A stretch of DNA of 16,046 nt from a bacterium (lineage in GTDB: Bacteria; Planctomycetota; UBA11346), in contig JAIFKN010000102.1 of assembly GCA_020049615.1 (NCBI GenBank), positions 1 to 16,046 on the forward strand. Reading direction: 5' to 3'. This document shows, piece by piece, positions 5,763 to 14,279 of this stretch. Position numbers and translations under genes: made by a program. Positions within the stretch are counted from its first letter, which is position 1. Each line of letters starts with the position of its first letter. The notes under the pieces were generated by a model that saw nothing but the letters and a program-made list of their open reading frames with translations, searched no databases and was not told where the DNA came from.

Positions 5763-8700
5763 ATGGTCCTCCAGCGCCTCGCCTTGCTCTTCCTCCTCCT
5801 CGCCACCGTCAGCGCCGGCGAAGTCGTGCGGGAGGACTGCGAGCATCCGGTCGACGGCTGGATCGCGGGCTGGTCGCGGGGAGACACCGGCAAGATCGGC
5901 ATGCTGGAGGAATCCGGCAACCGTTTCCTGCGCATCAGCCTGCCGGCGCCCGATGCAGCCATGGTGACCCGCGTGCTGCCGCTCGAGCCGGGCTGGACCC
6001 AGCTGCAGTTCAGCCTGCGCATCCGCGGCGAAGCGCTCAAGCGCGGAGCGCAGGGCTGGATGACCGGTCGGCTGGAGATCGGGTTCCACGCTGCCGACGG
6101 CCAGCGCGTCGGCGGCTGGCCGTGGCTGGGCCTCAGCCAGGACGGTTCGACCGGCGGTTGGCGCACCCTCCGGCTGCGCGAACCGGTTCCCGAGGGCGCC
6201 AGCGAGGCGCGCCTGACCCTGGGGATGTGGGGGGCGTCCGGCATCGTCGACTTCGATGACCTGTCGGTGACGCCGATCGAGAGCGCCGCCAGCCGGGCGA
6301 TGCGCGTCGATCCCAAGCGCACCGACGTGCTGGACAACCCGGGATTCGCCGCGGGCGCGGACGGCCTGCCAACCGGCTGGGCGATCGAGGGCCCGCGCGA
6401 GGCCTTCTCCTTGAGTGCGGGGGGCGTGCTGCGCGTCGCCAGTGCCGGACCGGCACGCGTGTTCCTCAGCCAGCGCCAGCCGCTGCATCCCAACACCGAG
6501 AGCATCGATGTGCTGGTCGAGAGCCGCGCCGTCGATCTCGCCGTGGTCGAGGAAGGCGACTGGCGGCGGGGCGCCAACATCATCTATGCCTTCTACGACC
6601 CCGACGGCCGTGAGATGCATGTCAACCATTTCGGCAATGCGCAACCGAAGGACTGGTCGCTCGGCCGTCATGACGGGATCGCGGTACCCACCGGCGCGGT
6701 GGAAATCGAGGTGCGCCTCGGGCTCTTCGCCGCCTCGGGTGCAGCCGAGTTCAGGAACCTGCGCGTTCCGCCGACCGTGGTCGTGCGCAAGCCCGGCGAG
6801 ATACCCGGCGCTGTCGCCGAGGCCTGGGCCAAGCCGGCGATCAGCGACGAGGCGCCACTGCGCAGCCGCCTCGACCTCGCTGGCGATTGGCAGTTCCAGC
6901 CCGGCCGCGCCGTCTCGGCCCGCGAGCCGCAGGAGGACGCCTGGGGCTTCTGCCGGGTGCCGGGCAGCTGGCACGACGCCATCACCGCCAAGGCCATGAC
7001 GCCGGCGTGGCTCGGCTTCAAGCCGCGCGAGACGGCCAAGGCCTGGTACCGCCGCACGGTGCCGGTGCCGGCGTCATGGCAGGGGCGGACCATCGAACTC
7101 GACCTCGACCGCGTCTCGACCGACGCCAAGGTGTGGGTCAATGGCGCCGAGGCCGGCCAGGTGACCTGGCCCTGGGGTCTGCTCGACGTCACCGCCCTGA
7201 TCAGACCCGGCGAGGCCAACACCATCCAGGTGATGGTGCTGGCGATGAACGACCGCAGCGAGGTGGTCAGCTTCATGGGCTATGTCGACGAGCCGAAGCA
7301 GAAGGCCGAACTCGACAGCCGCGGCATCATCGGCGCGATCGGCCTGCGCACCCGACCCACCGGAGCCCACCTCGCCGATGTGCATCTGCGGCCATCGGTG
7401 ATCGGGAAGAGGCTCGACATCGCCCTCGATTTCGCGGCTGTGCCCTCCGACCAGGAGGTCCTGGTCACGGCGCGCATGCTCGACGAGCAGGGCAAGGAGG
7501 AGAAGTCCTTCACCGGTTCGGCGAAGGCCGCGCAGGGGACGCGCACCGCCCTGGTCTCCTTCCCCTGGCCCGACCCGCGGCTGTGGGACTGGAAGCAGCC
7601 CAACCGCTACACCGCCGTCATCGCGGTGAAGGGCGCCACCTTCAGCGACGAACGCCGCCAGGAATTCGGCTTCCGCGACTTCGCCATCGATGGTCGCCGG
7701 TTCATCATGAACGGCAGCGAGATCCACCTGCGCCCGGGCAACATCCAGTACGGCGCCAGGCCGAAGCACATGCTCGAACGCGATCACAATCTCGCGCACA
7801 TGTGGCCGGGCGACCAGATCCGCCGCGGCCAACGCAGCGACTACGACCTCGACATGATCGCCGAGGCCGACCGCATCGGCATACCGGTGGCCGCCAATCT
7901 CGCCCATCTGCGCTGGCACATCGACCGCTGGGAGGACGCCGGGGCGCGCGCCGAATGGCTGCGCATCATGGAGCAGCAGGTGCGCAAATACCGCAACCAT
8001 CCGTCGGTGGTCATGTACACGCACAGCGGCAACGCCTTCCAGTGGCAGGGCGATGGCGATCCGTGGGACCTGGGCATCGCCGGCTCGCCGAACCTGCAGG
8101 AGTACGAGGTGGCGCGAGGCCGTTTCCAAGAAGCGGCCACTGAGGTGAAGAAGCTCGATGCCAAGCCGATCTACGCCCACTTCGGCGCCGATACCGGCGA
8201 GGTGTGGACCTCGAACCTGTACCTCAACTTCATCCCGCTGCAGGAGCGCGAGGAATGGATCAGCCATTGGGCGGCCAAGGGCACCATGCCGTACCTGGTG
8301 GTCGAGATGGGCCTGCCGCTCTACTCCAGCGTCATGCGCGGGCGCGATGGCTACAGCCACCAGGGACATTCCGAGCCCTTCCCCAGCGAGTGGGGCGCGT
8401 CCTACTTCGGCGCCAGGGCCTACGCCCAGGAGGCCCCCGAATTCCGCAAGCTGATCGCCGAGCGCTACAAGGGCCAGGACCGCGATGGCGAGTACCAGCC
8501 GCACATCCGGCACGACAAGGCCGAAGGCATCATCGAGAAGCAGACCGCCTTCGCCGCCATCCTCGACCTGTTCATCACCAACACCTGGCGCAGCTGGCGC
8601 ACCCAGGGCATGAGCGGCGGGATGATCCCCTGGCACCATGATCGGGCGCCAGCCCTGGCCAAGGTCAACGGCACCTCGCTGGCCTGGATCTGCGGTCCCG

Positions 8701-10883
8701 GCGGACTGCCGGACCAGACCGGCGCCGACGCCAGCGCCATTACCGACAAGACCCATCATTTCGCCCCGGGAGCTGCCATCGCCAAGCAGGTGGCGCTGAT
8801 CAACGACTTCCGCTCCGCAGTGGCCTACAGCGCGCAGTGGCGGATCACGCTCGACGGACGCGACCTGGCGGCGCAGCAGGTCGAGGGCCGGCTGGAACCG
8901 GGGGCCATGGTCTTCCATCCCGTCGCGGTCGACCTGCCGGCGACGATCGGCGGATCACGCCTGCGCGGCACCATCAGCCTGCTCGCGCGCATCGGTAGCG
9001 ATGAGCATGTCCACGATCTGCCGTTCGATGTCCTCGCCCCGGCGGCGCCAGCGACGCTGCGCGTCGCTGCGTTCGACAGCGAAGGCGCCACCGCGGCCTG
9101 GTTGAAGGCCCAAGGCTGCACCGTGGTGCCGTGGAGCGACGGGGACCCCGCTGCGCCGGTGGCGGTGGTCGGGCGCAACGCCCTGTCCGCCGGCCGGCAG
9201 ATCCCCGGCGACCTCGCCGCCTGGATCGCACGCGGCGGCCGCCTGCTGGTCATGGCCCAGGATCGAGACTGGACCGCCTTCTCGCTGCACCTTCGCACCG
9301 CCCCTCATGTCAGCCGCCGCGCCTTCGCCGTCGATTCCGCGCATCCCGTGCTCGCCGGCCTCGATGACGACAACCTGCGCGACTGGAATGGCCATGGCAC
9401 CGCCTGCGAAGCCTATCCCAGCTATCCCGGCTTCGATTGGGTGCCGAACCACGGATGGCGCTGGGGCAACCGCCATGCGGTCAGCTCGGTCCCGCTGGAG
9501 AAGCCGCATCGGCTCGGCTTCCGACCCATCCTCGAGAGCGAGTTCGACGGCGCCTACAGCCCGCTCATGGAACTCGACCACGGCGCGGGCCGCATCACCC
9601 TGTGCACCCTCGATGTCGAAGGCCGCACCGCCGCCGATCCGGCGGCGCAGCGCCTGGGCGCTCAGCTGCTGGCGCACGTCGCCACGGCGCCGACGCGGCC
9701 GCGGGTCGAGGCGGTGTACCTCGGCGGCGAGGCCGGAGCGATGACGCTCGCCGGACTCGGCCTGCTGCAACGCCGCGCCGACGCCCTGCCGGAGCACGGC
9801 CTGGTGGTGCTCGGCCCCGACGCCAGCGTCGCCGATGACGACCTGCGGAGATTCCTCGCGCATGGCGGGCTGGCGGTGGCGCTGCGCCGCAGCGGCGGCA
9901 GCGCCCCGCTCGGGGTCACGCTGCGCCAGGCCGGGGGCTTCCACGGCTCGCTCAGCCCGCCGCGCTGGCCGGAGGCCGCCGGTCTCAGCGCCAGCGATCT
10001 GCGCTGGCGCGCCGATGGCACCGCCTGGCTGGCCGAGGCCGGGCCGGGCATCGAGCTCGGGGCGGATGGCCAACTCGCCCGCGTCGCCGTCGGGACAGGT
10101 GCGCTGATCGTCGCCCAGCTCGGCCCTGACGCCGTGCCGGCGGAGGAGAAGCGCTACTTCCGCCTGACCCGCTGGCGTCAGACCCGCGCCCTGACCCAGG
10201 TGCTGGCCAACTGCGGCGGCGCCTTCTCCCGCGATGCCGAGTTCGTCCGTCTGCTCAAGACGCCGGACCATGGCATCAACCTCGCCGGCCGTGCTTGGCA
10301 GGCGAAGATGGCCGTGGCCTTGCCGGAGAGCCCGACCCGGCAGTGGAACGCGGTGCAGCCGATCTCCGCTGCGGCCAAGGCCCTGCTCGACCCGGCAGTG
10401 CCTGACAGCGCCTTCGCCCCGGTGTGGGTGCCGGCCTACCTTGAGGCGTATGGCCCGGAGTGGCGCTGGAAGGATGGCGAGACGGTGTTCCGCCGCCTCA
10501 TCGACTGGCCTGCGCACGCCGCCGGACGCGAACTGCAGGTCGGCATCGGTCGCGTCGACGAGACTGAGACGACCTTCTGGAACGGCAGCGAGATCGGCAG
10601 TTCCAAGCACTGGAGCTATCCGCGCTGCCACCGCGTTCCCAAGGAGTTGGTCAAGCCGGGAAGCAACATGCTGGCGCTGCGCAACTGGGACGAAGGCATC
10701 CACGGCGGCATGTGCGGCAGCCCAGACCGCCTGTTCGTCCGCGTGGTCGCTCCCGACCCCGGCTTCTACCACCCCGACTACATCTCCGACGACCTGGTCG
10801 AGGGCGCGGATGAGGCGGCCTGGGCCGAGACCGGCAAGCGCTGGCGCACCGCCGACAATCCCTACCGCTACTACCGCTGGTGA
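5763..10883 (+). CDS. Very large secreted glycoside hydrolase family 2-type multidomain protein
   Basis: 1706 residues with a signal peptide (MVLQRLALLFLLLATVSAG); weak GGAA precedes the ATG. Two carbohydrate-binding-like beta-sandwich regions come first (about 20-172 and 185-340; the first ends in GIVDFDDLSV, typical of such folds). A GH2 sugar-binding domain follows (about 368-520: LAGDWQF, WYRRTVPVP, KVWVNG), then an Ig-like domain (about 545-635, with LWDWKQPNRYT). The TIM-barrel is at about 636-960 (FGFRDFAIDGRRFIMNG, then NHPSVVMYTHSGN). Two Rossmann/GATase-like regions follow (about 1097-1310 and 1313-1500) and a C-terminal jelly-roll at about 1540-1680 (GRVDETETTFWNG). The nucleophile candidate is Glu848 in VVEMG. 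At the acid/base position, where GH2 has Asn-Glu, this protein has Asn757-Ala758, so it may be catalytically altered. A beta-glycosidase-like role on an extracellular glycan is inferred; the substrate is not predictable. Confidence 0.85.
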   Translation: MVLQRLALLFLLLATVSAGEVVREDCEHPVDGWIAGWSRGDTGKIGMLEESGNRFLRISLPAPDAAMVTRVLPLEPGWTQLQFSLRIRGEALKRGAQGWMTGRLEIGFHAADGQRVGGWPWLGLSQDGSTGGWRTLRLREPVPEGASEARLTLGMWGASGIVDFDDLSVTPIESAASRAMRVDPKRTDVLDNPGFAAGADGLPTGWAIEGPREAFSLSAGGVLRVASAGPARVFLSQRQPLHPNTESIDVLVESRAVDLAVVEEGDWRRGANIIYAFYDPDGREMHVNHFGNAQPKDWSLGRHDGIAVPTGAVEIEVRLGLFAASGAAEFRNLRVPPTVVVRKPGEIPGAVAEAWAKPAISDEAPLRSRLDLAGDWQFQPGRAVSAREPQEDAWGFCRVPGSWHDAITAKAMTPAWLGFKPRETAKAWYRRTVPVPASWQGRTIELDLDRVSTDAKVWVNGAEAGQVTWPWGLLDVTALIRPGEANTIQVMVLAMNDRSEVVSFMGYVDEPKQKAELDSRGIIGAIGLRTRPTGAHLADVHLRPSVIGKRLDIALDFAAVPSDQEVLVTARMLDEQGKEEKSFTGSAKAAQGTRTALVSFPWPDPRLWDWKQPNRYTAVIAVKGATFSDERRQEFGFRDFAIDGRRFIMNGSEIHLRPGNIQYGARPKHMLERDHNLAHMWPGDQIRRGQRSDYDLDMIAEADRIGIPVAANLAHLRWHIDRWEDAGARAEWLRIMEQQVRKYRNHPSVVMYTHSGNAFQWQGDGDPWDLGIAGSPNLQEYEVARGRFQEAATEVKKLDAKPIYAHFGADTGEVWTSNLYLNFIPLQEREEWISHWAAKGTMPYLVVEMGLPLYSSVMRGRDGYSHQGHSEPFPSEWGASYFGARAYAQEAPEFRKLIAERYKGQDRDGEYQPHIRHDKAEGIIEKQTAFAAILDLFITNTWRSWRTQGMSGGMIPWHHDRAPALAKVNGTSLAWICGPGGLPDQTGADASAITDKTHHFAPGAAIAKQVALINDFRSAVAYSAQWRITLDGRDLAAQQVEGRLEPGAMVFHPVAVDLPATIGGSRLRGTISLLARIGSDEHVHDLPFDVLAPAAPATLRVAAFDSEGATAAWLKAQGCTVVPWSDGDPAAPVAVVGRNALSAGRQIPGDLAAWIARGGRLLVMAQDRDWTAFSLHLRTAPHVSRRAFAVDSAHPVLAGLDDDNLRDWNGHGTACEAYPSYPGFDWVPNHGWRWGNRHAVSSVPLEKPHRLGFRPILESEFDGAYSPLMELDHGAGRITLCTLDVEGRTAADPAAQRLGAQLLAHVATAPTRPRVEAVYLGGEAGAMTLAGLGLLQRRADALPEHGLVVLGPDASVADDDLRRFLAHGGLAVALRRSGGSAPLGVTLRQAGGFHGSLSPPRWPEAAGLSASDLRWRADGTAWLAEAGPGIELGADGQLARVAVGTGALIVAQLGPDAVPAEEKRYFRLTRWRQTRALTQVLANCGGAFSRDAEFVRLLKTPDHGINLAGRAWQAKMAVALPESPTRQWNAVQPISAAAKALLDPAVPDSAFAPVWVPAYLEAYGPEWRWKDGETVFRRLIDWPAHAAGRELQVGIGRVDETETTFWNGSEIGSSKHWSYPRCHRVPKELVKPGSNMLALRNWDEGIHGGMCGSPDRLFVRVVAPDPGFYHPDYISDDLVEGADEAAWAETGKRWRTADNPYRYYRW

Positions 10884-10922
10884 CGCGGGGCAGGCCGAAC
10901 TACCGCGGCCGGGCGTCACCAG
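10877..10922. terminator. Two-level bidirectional terminator spanning the stop codons of convergent hydrolase genes
   Basis: CTGGTGACGC (10877-10886) is the exact reverse complement of GCGTCACCAG (10913-10922), giving a ten-base outer stem. Inside it, GGCCG (10893-10897) pairs with CGGCC (10906-10910) around an eight-base loop. The outer stem contains the TGA of the GH2-type gene (10881-10883), and the TAG of the minus-strand gene (10900-10902) lies in the inner loop. Being symmetric, it can fold in transcripts from either side. There is no T-run on either strand. Confidence 0.55.
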
Positions 10923-12846
10923 GCATCGGTTCGCCTGGAACAGCGACCAGGCAGGTGCGACCGTCGCCCGGCGCGCCATAGGATAGGATCAGGGCCGCCG
11001 TCCCATCGCCGGAGGCCAGATCGGCGCTGCCGCCACCGGCCAGGCGGACCACGGGGCCGGCCTCGCTGCCGCCTCGCCAGAGCGCGACCTCCAATGGCGT
11101 GGAATTGGGATTGGTCACATGCACCGCACCAGCCACGGACCGCGTCTGCGGACGCAGCCAGGTGGGGACGGATGCCTCGCCACCGGCAGCCTGGCTGACC
11201 AGGGTGAAGCCGCCGCCAGCCACGGCCCAGGACGGGCCGGTGCGTTCGGAGCAGGCGATGGGCCCGCAAACGGCCGCGCCCTTGGCGCTGGCGTGGACGT
11301 CGACCAGTGGAGCAGACCCTGCAGCCACCACGGTCAGATCCTCGACCCTGAGATTGGCGATGGTGTACGGCCCATGCAGCGAGATGGCGCTCGCCAGAGG
11401 CGCCTCGACGTGGTTGCCGACGACGGCGAAACGCGCCGCCGTCATGTCGCCATCGTGCGCCAGGATGCGGATGGCGCCGGCCGGCACGGCGAGATGGCCG
11501 GCCAGCGAGCCGCAACGCACCAGGCGGTTGCCTGTGATGCGGACCTCGCCGCGGAAGGGTGCAGCCTGGAAATTGGCCGAGACGTAGATGCCGCTGCCAC
11601 TGTAGACCGTGTCGCGGATCTCGTTGTCGATGACGGTGAACGGCCCGCCGCCGTACAGGGCGATGCCGGAAGCCAGCCACGGGCTCTGCACCAGGTTGCG
11701 CCGGAAGACGATGCCGCCCGACACGCGCCCCTGGGCGGCCGGCGACCAGGAGGCGAGGGCATCGTCACCGGTATTGCGCACCAGGCAGTCCTCGACCACG
11801 CAATCGGTGGCGCCTGAATAGAGGTTGATGCCGTCGGCATACAGGTTGCGCAGACGGCAGCCGACGACGCTCAGCCCGCGCACCACCTGACCCTCGGATG
11901 GAGACGCCCAGTAGGCGCACTTCTTGCGCTCGATCCACAGCCGCTCGAGCCGCGAGCCCGGGCCAGGCAACCCGACGACGGCATCGTCAGCTGCGGAGCG
12001 ATCGTTGCGGTTGGCGGTTTCGCCGAAGATCGCCAGGTCCGCGACCGTGGCCATCTGCCTGGTGAAGGCCAGCCGGCTGCCGGCACCGACCAGGCGCGTA
12101 CGCCACATCCCGGCTCCCTGCAGGCGCATGGCGCCCAGGGTCAGGGTACCGACCTGGTAGATGCCTTCGGGTAGGTAGAGCGTGCGCCCATCGCGGTTGC
12201 AGGTGTCGATGGCCTGCTGCACCGCGGCGGTCGCGTCGCTGACGCCGTCCCCGAAACGTGCCACGCCGGCGAAGCGGAGGGCGCCGGCTGGCAGCGGCAC
12301 CGGCGGCGGCACGAGCTCGAATTCCGCGACATCGACCAGCACCGAGCGCCCCGCCCCGGCCGGGTTGACTACCTGCACTTGCGCGCGCGCCGGCTGGACG
12401 GCGAAACGCAGGGACGCCTCGTGCCAGTGGCAGCGATGCTGCCCATCCCGGGGATCCTGCGACCATACCTGCTCGGTGTTGAAGCGACCCGGTCCATAGA
12501 CGTGGGAGTAGCGCGAGGTCACCGGCAGCGGGATGGATGCCGATCCGACCCGGATCTCGAGATGGCCGTCCTCGCCGCCGCCGCCCGGAGCGTCGGGGTA
12601 CGAGTAGCGCAGCACCAGGCTGTCGGCCCGGACCGGCAGGATGAGATCCAGGCTGGCGCCCGGCGGAAGCTCGACGTAACTCCGTTCCGACGCCTCGGCG
12701 CCTGGGGTGTGCACGGCCGTCGTCGGAGGCACGATCGTGCCGGTCGTGGTGCAGCACTCAGCCTCGACCGGCACCGGCCGTCGGAGCGGAGCCGTCTCGC
12801 CAGCAGCGAGCGCGACGACCGCGCAGACCGACGCCAGGATCCGCAT
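10900..12846 (-). CDS. Secreted CBM35-like plus parallel beta-helix glycoside hydrolase, GH87 (mycodextranase/alpha-1,3-glucanase)-like
   Basis: 648 residues with a signal peptide (MRILASVCAVVALAAGETA). Residues about 28-178 resemble a CBM35-type module (SLVLRYSYPDAPGGGGEDG, LPVTSRYSHVYG). From about 190 (GDGVSDATAAVQQAIDTC, LYLPEGIYQVG) a pectate-lyase-like right-handed beta-helix begins. The putative catalytic Asps are Asp338 (YADGIN) and Asp361-Asp362 (NTGDDALASWS). This order, with the flanking LWIE, RNTGDDALA and IALYGG signatures, matches GH87-type actinobacterial proteins as I remember them, as does the Asp spacing (23 and 24). Likely action: cleavage of an extracellular alpha-glucan or related glycan. 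A broader polysaccharide lyase/hydrolase role remains possible. ATG 12852 (two residues earlier) is nearly as good a start, and a TTG at 12912 is open but would add a non-signal prefix. No clear Shine-Dalgarno is present. It lies downstream of the GH10 gene and converges with the GH2-type gene. Confidence 0.85.
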   Translation of the reverse strand: MRILASVCAVVALAAGETAPLRRPVPVEAECCTTTGTIVPPTTAVHTPGAEASERSYVELPPGASLDLILPVRADSLVLRYSYPDAPGGGGEDGHLEIRVGSASIPLPVTSRYSHVYGPGRFNTEQVWSQDPRDGQHRCHWHEASLRFAVQPARAQVQVVNPAGAGRSVLVDVAEFELVPPPVPLPAGALRFAGVARFGDGVSDATAAVQQAIDTCNRDGRTLYLPEGIYQVGTLTLGAMRLQGAGMWRTRLVGAGSRLAFTRQMATVADLAIFGETANRNDRSAADDAVVGLPGPGSRLERLWIERKKCAYWASPSEGQVVRGLSVVGCRLRNLYADGINLYSGATDCVVEDCLVRNTGDDALASWSPAAQGRVSGGIVFRRNLVQSPWLASGIALYGGGPFTVIDNEIRDTVYSGSGIYVSANFQAAPFRGEVRITGNRLVRCGSLAGHLAVPAGAIRILAHDGDMTAARFAVVGNHVEAPLASAISLHGPYTIANLRVEDLTVVAAGSAPLVDVHASAKGAAVCGPIACSERTGPSWAVAGGGFTLVSQAAGGEASVPTWLRPQTRSVAGAVHVTNPNSTPLEVALWRGGSEAGPVVRLAGGGSADLASGDGTAALILSYGAPGDGRTCLVAVPGEPMPGDARPR

Positions 12847-12919
12847 GCACATGACCGTGATTCTGCCCAAGCCGCGCCGCAGGACAGCCGCCAGCAGCGC
12901 GCTGCAGGTCAAATCGTCC

Positions 12920-12936
12920 GCCCGTCCGGTACGGGC
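12920..12936 (-). terminator. Hairpin in the gap between the GH10-like and GH87-like genes
   Basis: GCCCGT (12920-12925) pairs with ACGGGC (12931-12936) around a five-base loop, ten bases past the GH10-like stop codon. A competing pairing, CGTCCG (12923-12928) with CGGACG (12940-12945), overlaps it. On the minus strand a short ATTTG follows seven bases later. It could be a partial terminator or an intercistronic processing element before the beta-helix gene. Confidence 0.35.
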
Positions 12937-12946
12937 AGTCGGACGC

Positions 12947-14269
12947 TCAGGGCGTACGGAACTCGAACTCGGCGTCTCCGGCCAGACCCCGCTCCTCCGT
13001 CCAGGTCCTGCCGCCAGCTGATACCTGCACCGCGTAGGTCCCTTTGAAACCGCGGAACCGGACGGTGCCGTCCGCCCCGGTCGTCATCCGTCCGGTGCTG
13101 GTGCGCCAGTCGTGGTTGAGCAGTTGATCGAGGGCCAGATAGGCGGGCTTCGGCCGATGCTGGCGATCGATGAGCCCGGAGAGGATGCCATTCTCGTGCC
13201 CGACCGCGCCGCCGTCGGCCAGGTTCCACCAGGTGATGCCGTTCACCGCCGGATGGCTGAAGCAGAGCCGGTACAGATCGCGCACCAGTTCGGCCTGCGC
13301 GGCCTCGCCGTCTGGCCCCTCCACCGGTTGCGGCAGCGTGATCTCGCTGACATGGAGCGGGCGGCCGAGGCGCAGGTGGCCGTCGAGTGCGGCGAGCAGG
13401 TCGTCGGCGCGGAAGCGGCCGTCATCGCGGCCGATGGCCAGCACCTCCTCGACCTTGAAATTGTGCATCTGCAGCCCGAGCGCATCGATCCGCGCGCCTT
13501 CGCCTTCCAGGTGCGCAACCAGCCGATGGAAGTCGTCCGAGCGGGGGTTCCATACCTCCCAGTAGTCGTTCAGCATCAGCACGGCCTCGGGGGGCAGCGC
13601 CGCCTGCGCCACGCGGAAGGCATGGACATCGAAATCCTCGGGCAGATCGACATGGATGCCGGGCCGCCTGCGTCCGAGGAAGGAATGGAGTCGCTCGTTG
13701 ACCACATCCCAGCGCTGGATGACGCCACCGTAGCGCTCGGCGATGCCGCGGATGTGCTGCTCGGTCAGCTGCCGCATCGCCGCATGATCGGCGGGCATCC
13801 ACTCGGGAACCTGCAACCAGCGCGAATCCCACACCAGCGGATGGCCGTTCATGTTGAGCCGGTGCTTGCGGCACCAGTCCACTGCCAGATCGACAGCCGG
13901 CCGCCGCCAGATCCGCGGACTGTCCGCAGCGAAGCGGGGACGGCCCTGCTCAGGCTCCAGGTCGCGCCAGTACAGAGCGACAGTGGCCGCATTGAACAGG
14001 CCAAGGAACCTCGACTCGTAGCTCCGGTTCAGTTCGGCCGAGTCATACCCGCCGAGCAGGAAGCTGTTGGCGCCGAAATGGAACGCATGGCCGGTCTGGA
14101 CCGCTTCGACGCTCGCTCCTGCGATCGGAGAGCCATCCTGCGATACGACCCGGAGGCCCGCGGTGGCCATCCTGGTGGTGCGGATGCCGTTGGCGATGCG
14201 CGACTCGAGCGACTCGCGTCGCTGCCGGTAGGCGTCGGAAATGAGCGGGAGTTGCATGGCTCTGGCCAT
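12947..14269 (-). CDS. GH10 endo-1,4-beta-xylanase-like protein without a signal peptide
   Basis: 440 residues (start 14269). Residues about 30-65 form a small beta domain (AGLRVVSQDGSPIAGASVE). The GH10 barrel follows, starting at AFHFGAN. The acid/base Glu192 is in RWDVVNE and the nucleophile Glu309 in LHVSEITLP. Other family marks are NMNGHPLVW, MLNDYWEVWNP, ALGLQMHNF and GITWWNLADG. A C-terminal beta extension of about 50 residues (TTGADGTVRFRGFKGTYAV) is common in planctomycete and Bacteroidetes relatives. GH10 enzymes hydrolyse beta-1,4-xylan with retention. No signal peptide is visible for starts 14269 or 14257, or for the GTG at 14305, so the protein may be cytoplasmic and act on imported oligosaccharides, or be exported by a non-Sec route. 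ATG 14257 is an alternative start. It lies directly downstream of gyrA with a hairpin between them. Confidence 0.9.
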   Translation of the reverse strand: MARAMQLPLISDAYRQRRESLESRIANGIRTTRMATAGLRVVSQDGSPIAGASVEAVQTGHAFHFGANSFLLGGYDSAELNRSYESRFLGLFNAATVALYWRDLEPEQGRPRFAADSPRIWRRPAVDLAVDWCRKHRLNMNGHPLVWDSRWLQVPEWMPADHAAMRQLTEQHIRGIAERYGGVIQRWDVVNERLHSFLGRRRPGIHVDLPEDFDVHAFRVAQAALPPEAVLMLNDYWEVWNPRSDDFHRLVAHLEGEGARIDALGLQMHNFKVEEVLAIGRDDGRFRADDLLAALDGHLRLGRPLHVSEITLPQPVEGPDGEAAQAELVRDLYRLCFSHPAVNGITWWNLADGGAVGHENGILSGLIDRQHRPKPAYLALDQLLNHDWRTSTGRMTTGADGTVRFRGFKGTYAVQVSAGGRTWTEERGLAGDAEFEFRTP

Positions 14270-14279
14270 TGGATCGAAA

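Noticed and set aside
5511..10979. Three long minus-strand open frames opposite the GH2-type gene (5511-6974, 7074-8918, 8955-10979).
   Set aside because: They mirror the codon pattern of the real gene, show no motifs or plausible start signals, and overlap a convincing multidomain protein throughout.
12847..12912. A longer N-terminus for the GH87-like gene, starting at TTG 12912.
   Set aside because: The signal peptide begins at 12846 or 12852. The extra residues would put a non-hydrophobic prefix in front of it.
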